NCBI GenBank assembly: GCA_035566895.1
Contig: DATMQA010000113.1
Coordinates: 1 to 31,019, forward strand
Length of the DNA: 31,019 nt
From: DATMQA01 sp035566895
GTDB lineage: Bacteria > Verrucomicrobiota > Verrucomicrobiia > Limisphaerales > UBA8199
Direction of reading: 5' to 3'
Shown here: positions 1 through 8,131 of the stretch, in pieces
Layout: each line of letters starts with the position of its first letter
Numbering within the stretch: position 1 is the first letter of the stretch
The notes under the pieces: generated by a model
The model's database searches: none
The model's input: only the letters and a program-made list of their open reading frames with translations
Told to the model about the DNA's origin: nothing
Position numbers and translations under genes: made by a program

Positions 1-1374
1 AACGTCTCGCTTAACCTTCGGCGCGATGAATTCCGCCGACACTCGCGGGAAAGCCAAGCCATGAAAGACCTCGACCCAAATCACCAACCGGCACCCGATT
101 GGGACCACCTCCGCCCCATTCTGGATGAGGCGCTGTCGGAGTTAAACGAGGCCGACCACGATGCGCTGGTATTGCGCTATTTCAAGAACCACGATCTGCG
201 CACGGTGGGAAGCGCCCTGGGCGTCAGTGACGACACGGCGCAGAAACGGGTGTCGCGGGCATTGGAAAAGTTGCGCGACGGTCTTTCTCGGCGGGGGATC
301 ACCGCGTCTGCTGCCGCGCTTTCAGTCGCTCTCGCCGCCAATGCTGTCCAGGCCGCGCCAGTGGGGTTGGTGAGCACCGTTTCGAGTGCCGCCGCACTTG
401 CCGGAACCACAGTGCAATCTTCCAGCGCCATCGTCGCAACCAAAGCCATCGCCATGACCACACTCCAAAAGACCCTCGTCACCGCCGTTTTCGCGGTTGC
501 CCTCGGAACAGGAATTTACCAAACCCAACAAGCCTCCCGGCTGCGCCAACAAATCCAAACGCTCCGACAGCAGCATTCCGAGCAAATTCAAGAACTGCAA
601 CGTCAACGGGATGAGGCGACCACTCGCGTGGCTCTGCTGGCCGATGAAAATGGTGCTTTGAATAACAACTCTGCGGAGCTGTTGAAGCTTCGGGGTGAGG
701 TTTCACGATTGAAAGCGGTTGCCGAACGAGAGGCGAGTGCCTCGCTTCAATCGACCGCCAAGTCGTGGTTGGACCGCGTCGGCCTGTTAAAACAACGCCT
801 GGAAGAAGTTCCCGATTCAAAGATTCCCGAGCTTCAGTTGCTGACCGAACAAGATTGGCTGAGTGCGGCCAGGGGAGACCTGAATTCCGAAGCTGATTAT
901 CGACACGCCTTGAGCACGCTGAGGAGCGCCGGTGAGAACAAATTCGCCTCCATGTTGAAGAAGGCATTGTCGGGATACCTGCACGCCAATACCGAGCAGT
1001 TTCCCACCGAACTTGCACAATTGCAGCCTTACTTTGATGCTCCCATTGATGGCACCATGCTTCAACGTTGGGAGATCGCACCGGCCCAAACCGTTAAGAG
1101 TCTCGGCCTGGGCGGCGATGTAATCATAACCCAGAAAGCAGCGGTTGATGACGTGTTTGATACTCAATTCGGCATCGGCCCAAACGGTTACGGCACCACA
1201 GATTTTTTGTCTCACGAAACCGCCGCTGTAATGAATCCGGTTCGGGAATCCTTCAGGGCCGCGCATAACGGTCAATGGCCCGCCGACAACTCCCAACTAC
1301 TGCCCTACGTGACCACGCCCGAACAGCAATCCGCCCTCCAAAAACTGTTACTGCGCGATTCCAGCTCAAAGTAA
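1..1374 (+). CDS. Sigma-70-like factor fused to membrane-anchored coiled-coil tail (5' partial)
   Basis: The frame is open from base 1 through the ATG at 61, and the upstream residues (NLRRDEFRRHSRESQA) look like the linker after sigma region 2. The gene therefore probably begins before the window and 61 is an internal Met. From 61, residues 25-80 form a region-4 helix-turn-helix (DHDALVLRYF, then LGVSDDTAQKRVSRALEKLR) expected to bind the promoter -35 element. An Ala-rich segment follows, then one membrane helix (about bases 469-525) and a Gln/Arg-rich coiled coil (about 526-740). The C-terminal half carries two copies of a motif with a P-x(n)-QL-x-PY core (about 957-1080 and 1249-1350). The sigma-plus-tail design is known from Pedosphaera-like Verrucomicrobiota. 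The tail may hold the sigma factor at the membrane; this is inference. Confidence 0.8.
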   Translation, partial: NVSLNLRRDEFRRHSRESQAMKDLDPNHQPAPDWDHLRPILDEALSELNEADHDALVLRYFKNHDLRTVGSALGVSDDTAQKRVSRALEKLRDGLSRRGITASAAALSVALAANAVQAAPVGLVSTVSSAAALAGTTVQSSSAIVATKAIAMTTLQKTLVTAVFAVALGTGIYQTQQASRLRQQIQTLRQQHSEQIQELQRQRDEATTRVALLADENGALNNNSAELLKLRGEVSRLKAVAEREASASLQSTAKSWLDRVGLLKQRLEEVPDSKIPELQLLTEQDWLSAARGDLNSEADYRHALSTLRSAGENKFASMLKKALSGYLHANTEQFPTELAQLQPYFDAPIDGTMLQRWEIAPAQTVKSLGLGGDVIITQKAAVDDVFDTQFGIGPNGYGTTDFLSHETAAVMNPVRESFRAAHNGQWPADNSQLLPYVTTPEQQSALQKLLLRDSSSK

Positions 1375-1553
1375 TGGTTGCAAGCCTTGCGCACTTGGTT
1401 TGGCGGCGAGGAGACGGCCAGGTGGAGCCGCACTGCCCACGACCATAGCTCTAACGGACAGTCAAAACCGACTTGCCCGGCGTGGTAGTTTCCCGCATGA
1501 TATGCGCGTGTGACGCTCAATAAACAGCAGTTTAACGGGTGTCGATTTTCGGA

Positions 1554-1628
1554 GCGCGCTTAGCTCAGTGGTAGAGCACTTCCTTCACACGGAAGGGGTC
1601 GCAGGTTCAAGTCCTGCAGCGCGCACCA
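1554..1628 (+). tRNA. tRNA-Val (anticodon CAC)
   Basis: A complete cloverleaf can be folded by eye. The acceptor stem GCGCGCT pairs with AGCGCGC, the D stem is GCTC/GAGC, the anticodon stem CTTCC/GGAAG encloses loop TTCACAC (anticodon CAC at 34-36), and the T stem GCAGG/CCTGC encloses TTCAAGT. The discriminator is A and the CCA end is encoded (1626-1628). It reads valine codon GUG. No second copy of its 3' end was seen, so there is no sign of an integrated element using it as an attachment site. Confidence 0.95.
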
Positions 1629-1698
1629 TCCAAGAGCCTTCCACGATTGATTTTAATTAGTATTGACCGACGCGGTGCGCCTACCAAGGATTCCCCTC

Positions 1699-2514
1699 AT
1701 GCACCCTACGGGGAATCCATTCACGCTTTCGGGCAAACGGCTGGTCATCATCGGGGGCACCGCGGGGCTGGGGCTTGCGGCGGCGCGGGCTTTCATCGCC
1801 GCCGCGGCGAAGGTCGTCGCCGTGGGTTTGCGCCAGGAGACGGTGAAGGCGGCGGCGCGCGAGCTAGGCCAGGCCGCCCGTGTCGTCTGCGGGGATGCGA
1901 CCCAGCCCGAGACCGCGGCCACCGCAATCGCCGAAGCGGTTTCGGTCTTCGGCGGGTTCGACGGTCTTTACCATGTTGCGGGGGGTTCGGGGCGGCGCTG
2001 GGGCGACGGACCGCTGCATGAAATCACCGATGAAGGCTGGCGCCGGACTCTCGACCTGAATCTGACTTCGGTGTTTTATTCCAACCGCGCCGCGGTGCGT
2101 CAGTTTCTGGCGCAGAAGACGGGCGGCAGCATTCTTAATATGGGCAGTGTTCTGGCGTGGTCGCCATCGCCGCGCCACTTCGCCACGCACGCCTATGCCG
2201 CCACGAAGGCCGGCATCATCGGCCTGACGCGCTCGTGCGCGGCTTTGTATGCGGCGCAGGGAATCCGGTTCAATGTGCTGGCCCCTGGACTGGTGGAGAC
2301 GCCCATGGCCGAACGCGCCGTCAACGACCCGCAAATCATGGCGTTCATCAAGACCAAGCAACCGCTCGATGGCGGGCGGGTCGGGCAAGCCGCGGACCTG
2401 GATGCCGCCGCGGTGTATTTTATGTCCGACGCGTCGAAGTTCACGACCGGCCAGGTGCTGGCGGTGGACGGCGGCTGGGGGGTGAGCGAGGGGCAGTTTC
2501 ACGAGCAAAAGTGA
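1699..2514 (+). CDS. SDR-family NAD(P)-dependent oxidoreductase
   Basis: A 271-residue classical short-chain dehydrogenase/reductase. It shows the Rossmann glycine motif (GGTAGLGLA, about residues 16-24), the cofactor-side HVAGG element in place of NNAG, the catalytic serine in NMGSV, the catalytic YAATK (Y-x3-K), and the C-terminal PG-x-V-x-TPM and VDGGWG signatures. The ATG at 1699 is preferred over an upstream TTG at 1663 because AAGGA lies 8 bases before it. The substrate cannot be read from sequence; the family acts on sugars, alcohols and acyl compounds in the cytoplasm. It is the first of three same-strand metabolic genes (with the MetE-like and UlaG-like proteins) that may form an operon, although repeat-filled spacers separate them. 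Confidence 0.9.
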   Translation: MHPTGNPFTLSGKRLVIIGGTAGLGLAAARAFIAAAAKVVAVGLRQETVKAAARELGQAARVVCGDATQPETAATAIAEAVSVFGGFDGLYHVAGGSGRRWGDGPLHEITDEGWRRTLDLNLTSVFYSNRAAVRQFLAQKTGGSILNMGSVLAWSPSPRHFATHAYAATKAGIIGLTRSCAALYAAQGIRFNVLAPGLVETPMAERAVNDPQIMAFIKTKQPLDGGRVGQAADLDAAAVYFMSDASKFTTGQVLAVDGGWGVSEGQFHEQK

Positions 2515-2522
2515 GCACGATC

Positions 2523-2580
2523 GTTAAATGGTTACAAGGGTTACATGGTTACAATGGTTACATAGTTACATAGTTACATT
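2523..2580 (+). repeat. GTTACATN tandem array abutting the MetE-like start
   Basis: Seven head-to-tail 8-9 bp units (GTTAAATG, GTTACAAGG, GTTACATG, GTTACAATG, GTTACATA twice, GTTACATT) fill nearly the whole spacer and end two bases before the ATG at 2583. They occupy the place where a ribosome binding site would be. The same unit forms a longer array at 12883-12981. Confidence 0.9.
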
Positions 2581-2582
2581 TC

Positions 2583-3644
2583 ATGAAGGACATGCCCCTG
2601 CGCACGACGGTCATCGGCAGCTATCCGTTTCCCGGGTGGCTGGAGTTTGCCTGCCAGCATCTGGACCAGTTCGGCGAAGCCGACCGCGTCGAGTTGCAGC
2701 AGGACGCGGTGATTACCGCGCTGCACGACCAGTTGGCCGCCGGCCTGGACGTGGTCACTGATGGCGAGCAGACGCGGTTGGATTTCAACCTTTCCTTCTA
2801 CGGGTATTTGAGAGGCATCGAATTGGAAGGCGCGCCGCCGCGCCGGTTCGGGCCGCCGGCGCACGACCAGCGCGGCAAGCATAAGGTGGTGGGCGACCTC
2901 GAAGCCCCGCGCGGGCTGGGCACCGTGGAAGAATACCGGCGCCTGCAATCGGTGTTCGCGGCGCTTCCGGCCCAGGCGCGCCCGCCGGTGACGCTCAAGG
3001 CCAGTGTGCCGGGCCCTTACACGTTGAGCGGACGGCTGGCACCCAACCGGCAGTATCCGGACCGGTGGGCCCTGGCGGAGGCATTGTTGCCCATCGTGAG
3101 AAAGGAGCTGGAGAACCTGGCCGCGGCGGGGTGCCGCGAAATCAGTCTTGATGAGCCGTCGATGAGTTGTTACGCCCACCGGGAGGACACCCGGCGGCTG
3201 GTGGACGTTTTTAACCGCACGGTGGAAACGGTCGCCGGCAAGACGCGGGTCTGCACGCATCTTTGCTTCGGCAATTACAAGGGGCGGGCGGTGGGGCCGC
3301 GGCGGCTGGCGCCGATGTTTCCCGCGTTCCTGGATTTCAAATGTGACGAGATGCACCTGGAGATGGCCAGCCGCGAGTTCGCCGAGATTGAACTGATCTC
3401 GGTGGTGGCGCGGCGGATGGATGCGGCCGTGGGGGTTGTGGACGTGAAGAGCTATTATATCGAGACACCGCAAGACGTCGCCGAGCGGGTGCGTCTGTGC
3501 CTCAAGCACGCGCCGGCGGAGCGGTTGGTGTTTGCGCCAGATTGCGGGCTGAGCCAAACCGCGCGGTGGGCGGCCCGCCAGAAACTGGACAACCTAGTTG
3601 AGGGCGTCAAACTCGTTCGCCATGAATTGGGTTTGAACCACTAA
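2583..3644 (+). CDS. MetE-like core methionine synthase (C-terminal domain only)
   Basis: A 353-residue protein matching only the catalytic C-terminal barrel of cobalamin-independent methionine synthase; full-length MetE is about 750 residues. The N terminus has the typical TTVIGSYP. Zinc ligands are recognisable as H226 and C228 (THLCF), E260 (HLEMAS) and C321 (APDCGL), with spacing close to MetE His641/Cys643/Glu665/Cys726. It should transfer a methyl group to a thiol such as homocysteine, but without the N-terminal domain the methyl donor may not be methyl-tetrahydrofolate triglutamate. The ATG at 2583 was chosen as the first Met; ATG 2592 is an alternative. No Shine-Dalgarno is visible because the spacer is a tandem repeat array. 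Confidence 0.85.
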   Translation: MKDMPLRTTVIGSYPFPGWLEFACQHLDQFGEADRVELQQDAVITALHDQLAAGLDVVTDGEQTRLDFNLSFYGYLRGIELEGAPPRRFGPPAHDQRGKHKVVGDLEAPRGLGTVEEYRRLQSVFAALPAQARPPVTLKASVPGPYTLSGRLAPNRQYPDRWALAEALLPIVRKELENLAAAGCREISLDEPSMSCYAHREDTRRLVDVFNRTVETVAGKTRVCTHLCFGNYKGRAVGPRRLAPMFPAFLDFKCDEMHLEMASREFAEIELISVVARRMDAAVGVVDVKSYYIETPQDVAERVRLCLKHAPAERLVFAPDCGLSQTARWAARQKLDNLVEGVKLVRHELGLNH

Positions 3645-3919
3645 TGGACACGAAGAGACACAGCGCGGCAGAGCCGCAACCAAAGAGTTAAATGGGTTAA
3701 ATGAGTTAACTAAGTTGAATGAGGAAAAGCGCGCTGGAAACTTCTTCGCGACCAGCGAGCAAGTTGCATGGTTGTAGTACGAATGAAGACAAGTTGCACG
3801 GAGCCGTGGCGGGATTCAGCGGGAGGTAACCTGTCGCTAGCCGGACCAATGCCTTGCTTTGCCCACTCTCTTCGTTTTTGTTTGGTTCCATTCGTGTCCA
3901 TTCGTGTTCATTCGTGGTT
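3636..3919. repeat. MITE-like interval bounded by 19-bp inverted repeats
   Basis: AACCACTAATGGACACGAA (3636-3654, overlapping the preceding stop codon) is the reverse complement of TTCGTGTTCATTCGTGGTT (3901-3919) with two mismatches. The right end lies in a three-unit decamer array of TCCATTCGTG type (3888-3917) that ends just before the UlaG-like ATG. Inside is a degenerate AGTTAAATG-type array (about 3685-3722). No gene is seen in the interval. It could be a small non-autonomous element or two related repeats in opposite orientation. Confidence 0.55.
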
Positions 3920-3922
3920 CCA

Positions 3923-4756
3923 ATGAAGGCGGCGTTTCAGAAGGATGAGGCTCTGTTGGCGGACATTGCGGGGGCGCGGGCGCGCGGGCAGACACGGCTG
4001 TGGTGGCTGGGCCAGAGCGGGTTCTTGCTGCACGCCGCCGGAAAAACCATTCTCTTCGACCCTTACCTTTCGGATTCGCTGACGCGGAATTACGCGCAGA
4101 CGGACAAGCCGCATGTCCGGCTGACCGAGCGGGTGGTTGCGCCGGAGCGGTTGACCGGGGTGGATGTGGTCACCAGCAGCCACAATCATACGGACCACCT
4201 GGATGCGGAGACTTTGCTGCCGCTGCTGGGAGCCAACCCACAGGCCAGGTTGCTCATCCCGCGAGCCAATCGCGCCTTCGTGCTGGAGCGATTGGGGACG
4301 GTGGAGTCGCGCCTGGTCGAGGTGGATGCCGGGGAATCGGTCACCCTGGCGGGAGCGGGGTTTCATGGCATAGCGGCCGCGCACAACACGGTGGAACGCG
4401 ACGAACGCGGCCACTGCCGGTTTCTGGGCTATGTGGTCAGAATCGGGAAGCTGACGGTTTATCAAAGCGGGGACACGCTGTTGCACGAAGGTTTGGCGCC
4501 GGCATTGCGGGCGTTCGCGTTGGACGCGGCGCTGCTGCCGATCAGTGGCAACAAGCCGGAACGCCGGGTCGCCGGCAACCTCAACGGAATCGAGGTGGCG
4601 CAACTGGCGAAGGACGTTGGGGCGCGGGTGGTGGTGCCGCATCATTTTGATATGTTCGCGTTCAACACCGAGCCGCCCGATGAGTTCGAGCGCGAGTGCC
4701 GTCGGTTGGGGCAGGCGTTTCGGACGTTGCGGAATGGGGAAGGGATGGAGTTGTAA
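3923..4756 (+). CDS. UlaG-like metallo-beta-lactamase-fold hydrolase
   Basis: A 277-residue cytoplasmic metal-dependent hydrolase. The opening RLWWLGQSGFLLHAAGKTIL is typical of the UlaG (L-ascorbate-6-phosphate lactonase) branch. The metal motif H-x-H-x-D-H is SHNHTDH with H87, H89, D91 and H92. Other ligands are likely D184 (QSGDT) and a His at 240-241 (VPHHFD). Length is shorter than E. coli UlaG (about 350). The ATG at 3923 gives the start matching the domain; an earlier in-frame start would translate repeat sequence. It lies downstream of the SDR and MetE-like genes on the same strand, so a shared pathway is possible. No other ascorbate genes are visible, so the exact substrate is unknown. 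Confidence 0.85.
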   Translation: MKAAFQKDEALLADIAGARARGQTRLWWLGQSGFLLHAAGKTILFDPYLSDSLTRNYAQTDKPHVRLTERVVAPERLTGVDVVTSSHNHTDHLDAETLLPLLGANPQARLLIPRANRAFVLERLGTVESRLVEVDAGESVTLAGAGFHGIAAAHNTVERDERGHCRFLGYVVRIGKLTVYQSGDTLLHEGLAPALRAFALDAALLPISGNKPERRVAGNLNGIEVAQLAKDVGARVVVPHHFDMFAFNTEPPDEFERECRRLGQAFRTLRNGEGMEL

Positions 4757-4782
4757 GGTGACGGGTGACAGGTGACGGGTCA
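4757..4782. repeat. GGTGACG heptamer array
   Basis: Three head-to-tail heptamers (GGTGACG, GGTGACA, GGTGACG) plus a partial GGTCA start directly after the UlaG-like stop codon and fill the spacer to the convergent response regulator. A similar motif in reverse complement (CGTCAC...CGTCAC) occurs near 10039-10057. Confidence 0.8.
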
Positions 4783-5346
4783 GCGCACGACGGGAAGCGC
4801 GTCGATTTCCTGTTTGAGTTTGTTGAAGCAATCGGGGCAATAGCTGTGGGTGAAAGTGGCCTCGGTGTGCCGGCTGATAAAGGACTCGACCTGGTGCCAA
4901 TAGTTTTTGTCATCGCGCACTTTTTTGCAGACCGAGCAGATGGGCAGCAAGCCGGCGAGTTGCCGGACCTGGGATTGCAAATGGAGGATGCGCTCGGCCA
5001 CGACGAGCCGGGCCGCCAGGACTTCTTCATCGAACGGCTTGGTGATGAAGTCATCGGCCCCGGCGCGCATGCCTTCGAGGTAACCGGATTTGCCGGCGAC
5101 GCTGGTTAGCAGGATGAAATAGGTATAATGGGGCCGGTGGGCGGCGCGGATACGCCGGCACAACTCCAACCCGTCCATGCCGGGCATAAGCTGGTCCGAA
5201 ATCAGGACGGGAAAGCCGGCGTTCTCAAAACTCGCGAGGGCCTCGAGGCCGTCGGTGGCGACAGTGACCTCGTGCCCGAAGGTTTTGAGGGTGGCGTCGA
5301 GGATGAGCCTGGACGTCGGCTCGTCATCAACAATCAGGATTTTCAT
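4780..5346 (-). CDS. Response regulator with four-cysteine C-terminal module
   Basis: A 188-residue protein. Residues 1-120 are a receiver domain: acidic pair in ILIVDDE, phospho-acceptor D51 (LISDQLMPGMDG), the Thr of ILLTS and the Lys of ITKPF. The C-terminal part has two CxxC pairs (C137/C140 in PICSVCKK and C170/C173 in CPDC) around RDDKNYWHQVE, a module often appended to bacterial receivers and PAS kinases, possibly a zinc ribbon. There is no DNA-binding domain, so the output is probably protein-protein. The ATG at 5346 matches the start of the receiver fold; the longer frame would translate a REP-like palindrome. It lies directly downstream of the hybrid kinase on the same strand and is its likely partner. 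No Shine-Dalgarno is seen. Confidence 0.88.
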   Translation of the reverse strand: MKILIVDDEPTSRLILDATLKTFGHEVTVATDGLEALASFENAGFPVLISDQLMPGMDGLELCRRIRAAHRPHYTYFILLTSVAGKSGYLEGMRAGADDFITKPFDEEVLAARLVVAERILHLQSQVRQLAGLLPICSVCKKVRDDKNYWHQVESFISRHTEATFTHSYCPDCFNKLKQEIDALPVVR

Positions 5347-5411
5347 TGGCGGCAGGGAGGTTTTTTCCACGCGCATTGGGACCATGAACTGAATATGCGT
5401 GGAGCAGTTCT

Positions 5412-5450
5412 CCCTCTCCCCTTCATAAGGGGAGAGGGTTGGGGTGAGGG
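5412..5450. repeat. REP-like palindrome (copy 1)
   Basis: CCCTCTCCCCTT (5412-5423) and AAGGGGAGAGGG (5427-5438) form a perfect 12-bp stem with a three-base loop, followed by the tail TTGGGGTGAGGG. It sits between the hybrid kinase stop and the response regulator start. It could act as an attenuator or RNA stabiliser between the two genes. A second copy in opposite orientation is at 10878-10915. Confidence 0.8.
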
Positions 5451-5470
5451 GTTGCTTGCTTGCCGGTGGT

Positions 5471-8131
5471 TCATGGAGAGTTTTGGGTGAGAATTTGGTT
5501 TTGGATTTCGGCTTTGGCGCGATTGAGTTCCGCATCCAACTGCGATTGCAGTTGTGCCACCAAAGGAGCCGAGCCGGTCGGGGAGACTAGCGCGACGGCC
5601 AGTTCCAGGCGGTGGGCCAGGGCAGCGATTTGCGTGGCGCCGACGTTGGCGGCCGCGCCCTTAAGGGCATGGGCGGCTTTGCGGAGTGCGTCGGTCTCAT
5701 GGGACTGCATGGTTTTTTGAATGGTGTCGATATAGCCACCGGCGCTCTTGAGGAAGGTGGAGTAAATCTCGGTCAAAAGGGAGGGGTTTGCCGCGGCGAG
5801 ACGCATGAGACGCCCGACGACGGCAGGGTCCAGGGCCGGACCCGGAGCTATGGGCGCGGCGTTTTGGGCGGGTTTGCCGGTCCCGGAAGGGGCTCCGGCG
5901 CCGCTCATTTCCGCAGCCGCGGCGACCGAGGACGGGCAGGTTCCCGGCCCGACCCATTTTTCGAGGGCGGCCTGGAAATTTTCCAGACGAACGGGTTTGC
6001 TGATGTAATCGTCCATGCCGGCCTCGAGGCACCGTTCGCGGTCACCCTGGATGGCGTTGGCGGTCAGGGCGATGACGGGCAGATGGCGGCCGGAGGCTTC
6101 CCGGCGGCGGATTTCGGCCGTCACCTGGAAACCATTCATTTCGGGCATTTCGCAATCCATGAACACGGCGTCGAAGGAACCGGCGTCGAGTTTTTCCAAG
6201 GCCTCTTTGCCGCTGGCGGCGACCTCAACGGTGCAGCCGAAGTTTTGAAGCAACAGGCGGGCGACATTTTGATTGGTGGGGTTGTCATCGACGGCGAGAA
6301 CGCGGGCGTGGAATTTGGGCCTGGTTTTTGGAATCGAAGGCGTTGGACCGAGCGCGGAACGGGCCAGGAACTGGGTGGGGGACTGATTGGAGCGCGCAGC
6401 CCAGGCACGGACGAGGACCTCCCAGAGTTTGGAAGGGCGGGTTGGTTTGGGCAGACTGGCAAAGAACCCTTTTTGCTCGGGCAGAGTGTTCTGCGGCCCG
6501 AGGGAAGTGAGCAGGATCAGCGTGGTCCGGCGCAAAGCGGGGTCAGCCTGGATGGCGAGCGCGAGGGCCTGGCCGTTCATGTCGGGCAACTGTTCATCGA
6601 GCAAGGCGATGTGGTAAGGGTCCCGGTCGAGTTGGGCGGCACGCAAGGCGGCGAGCGCCTGGCCGGCGGTGGAGAAAGAGCCGTTGCGCATGTGCCAGCC
6701 GGTGATCTGCTCATGGAGCACCCGGCAATGGACTTCGCAGTCATCGACCACGAGCACGCGAACTCCGGGGAGTTCGCGGGGCGGCACGGCAACGGCGCCG
6801 GCGACGGCCTCCAGCGGCAAGGTGAACCAAAAGGTGGACCCCATGGCGGGGATGCTGGCGACGCCGATGCGGCCGCCCATCAGTTCGACCAGGTGCTTGG
6901 AGATCGCCAGGCCCAGGCCGGTGCCTCCGAAACGATGGCTCACGGTCGTATCCGCCTGGGCAAACCGTTCGAACAGAAGCGGCAGCTTCTCCGGAGGGAT
7001 GCCCATGCCGGTGTCTTGCACGGAGAATTTCAAATGGCTGCGCTCGCCGGCGGGTTCCTCGCGCTGCACGTTGAGCAGGACCGTTCCGGCGGCGGTGAAC
7101 TTGAGGGCGTTGCTAACGAGATTGGCCATGACCTGGCGGATGCGGGCGGCATCGCCGATGACCTGGGCCGGGACCTCGGGCGCGCACCGCAAGACCAGTT
7201 CGACGCCCTTCTCCGCGGCCCGGGGGGCGAACAGTTCGCCGACTTGTTCGACCTCACTCTGAAGGTCAAACGGATGGGCGTCCAGCGTGAGCTTGCCGGC
7301 CTCGAGTTTTGAAAAGTCCAGCACCTCATTGATGATGCTCAGCAGGGACTCGGCGGAGTCATGAGCGATTTGGACGCATTCGCGCTGGCGTTCCGGCAGC
7401 GCCGAGTCGCACAGCAGCCCGAGCACGCCAAGAATGCCGTTGAGCGGCGTGCGGATTTCGTGGCTCATGCTGGCGAGGAACTGGCTTTTGGCATTGTTGG
7501 CCTTGAGGGCGGCGGCGGCGAGATTCTCAGCGCGCCGGCTCGCCGCGGCGAGGCCGGCGTTGGAGTTTTCCAGGGCGCGGGTGCGTTCCAGGACCAGGCC
7601 TTCGAGGTTGAGCAGGTGCCGTTTGGCCTGCGAGGCGAGGCGCCATTTTTCGGTGAGCGCGCTGGCCAATTGGAGGACCTCGATGACGTCAAAAGGTTTC
7701 TTGAGAATCAGCAAACGGTCAGGGGCATTGAGGCGCCTGGCCACTTCCGTCCAGGAATAATCCGAATACGCCGTGCAAAGGACCACCTGCAACTCGGGAG
7801 CGGCTTCCCACAGACGGGCGGCCGTTTCGATCCCGTCCCACCCGGGCGGCATGCGAACATCGACAAAGGCGAGCGCAAACGGCCGGCCGGCCTGGAGCGC
7901 AGCGCCGAGATGCTCGAGGCCTTCCTGGCCTTGAAAGGCCGAGACCAGCTCGTACCCGGGGCCGGAAGCAGGCGCGGGGTTTTTGCCGAAGAACCCGGTT
8001 TCCAGCGCCTCGAACTGGCTCTGCTCCTCAGTCTGCCCGCACAGGATTTTGCGAAAATCGTCGTGGATCGACCGGGTATCGTCAATCACCAGGATGCGGC
8101 GGTTGGGGGGAGCGGTGGTTAAATTCGTCAT
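5471..8131 (-). CDS. Hybrid sensor histidine kinase with three receiver domains and HPt
   Basis: An 886-residue multidomain kinase. In order: an N-terminal receiver (about 10-150, D91 in FVDVRMPPGWDG), a short coiled coil, HisKA with phospho-His H224 (SHEIRTPLNG), HATPase_c (NLVSNALKF, DTGMGI, GGTGLGL), a second receiver (about 460-575, D512 in LLDEQLPDMNG), a third receiver (about 610-730, D659 in FMDCEMPEMNG) and an HPt domain with H821 (AHALKGAAAN). It has no membrane segment or periplasmic sensor, so it is probably cytoplasmic and takes input through its N-terminal receiver, which would make it an intermediate in a relay. The ATG at 8131 begins just before the first receiver; ATG 8155 is an alternative. 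The receiver protein downstream is a probable partner. Confidence 0.9.
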   Translation of the reverse strand: MTNLTTAPPNRRILVIDDTRSIHDDFRKILCGQTEEQSQFEALETGFFGKNPAPASGPGYELVSAFQGQEGLEHLGAALQAGRPFALAFVDVRMPPGWDGIETAARLWEAAPELQVVLCTAYSDYSWTEVARRLNAPDRLLILKKPFDVIEVLQLASALTEKWRLASQAKRHLLNLEGLVLERTRALENSNAGLAAASRRAENLAAAALKANNAKSQFLASMSHEIRTPLNGILGVLGLLCDSALPERQRECVQIAHDSAESLLSIINEVLDFSKLEAGKLTLDAHPFDLQSEVEQVGELFAPRAAEKGVELVLRCAPEVPAQVIGDAARIRQVMANLVSNALKFTAAGTVLLNVQREEPAGERSHLKFSVQDTGMGIPPEKLPLLFERFAQADTTVSHRFGGTGLGLAISKHLVELMGGRIGVASIPAMGSTFWFTLPLEAVAGAVAVPPRELPGVRVLVVDDCEVHCRVLHEQITGWHMRNGSFSTAGQALAALRAAQLDRDPYHIALLDEQLPDMNGQALALAIQADPALRRTTLILLTSLGPQNTLPEQKGFFASLPKPTRPSKLWEVLVRAWAARSNQSPTQFLARSALGPTPSIPKTRPKFHARVLAVDDNPTNQNVARLLLQNFGCTVEVAASGKEALEKLDAGSFDAVFMDCEMPEMNGFQVTAEIRRREASGRHLPVIALTANAIQGDRERCLEAGMDDYISKPVRLENFQAALEKWVGPGTCPSSVAAAAEMSGAGAPSGTGKPAQNAAPIAPGPALDPAVVGRLMRLAAANPSLLTEIYSTFLKSAGGYIDTIQKTMQSHETDALRKAAHALKGAAANVGATQIAALAHRLELAVALVSPTGSAPLVAQLQSQLDAELNRAKAEIQNQILTQNSP

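Noticed and set aside
1554..1628. tRNA-Val as an integration site for a mobile element
   Set aside because: No duplicate of the tRNA 3' end and no integrase were found in the window.
2523..2580. CRISPR array at the GTTACATN repeats
   Set aside because: The units are 8-9 bp with no spacers between them, and no cas gene is present.
5612..7312. Long 566-codon plus-strand frame opposite the hybrid kinase
   Set aside because: It is a GC-rich antisense shadow; the minus strand carries clear kinase, receiver and HPt motifs across the same bases.
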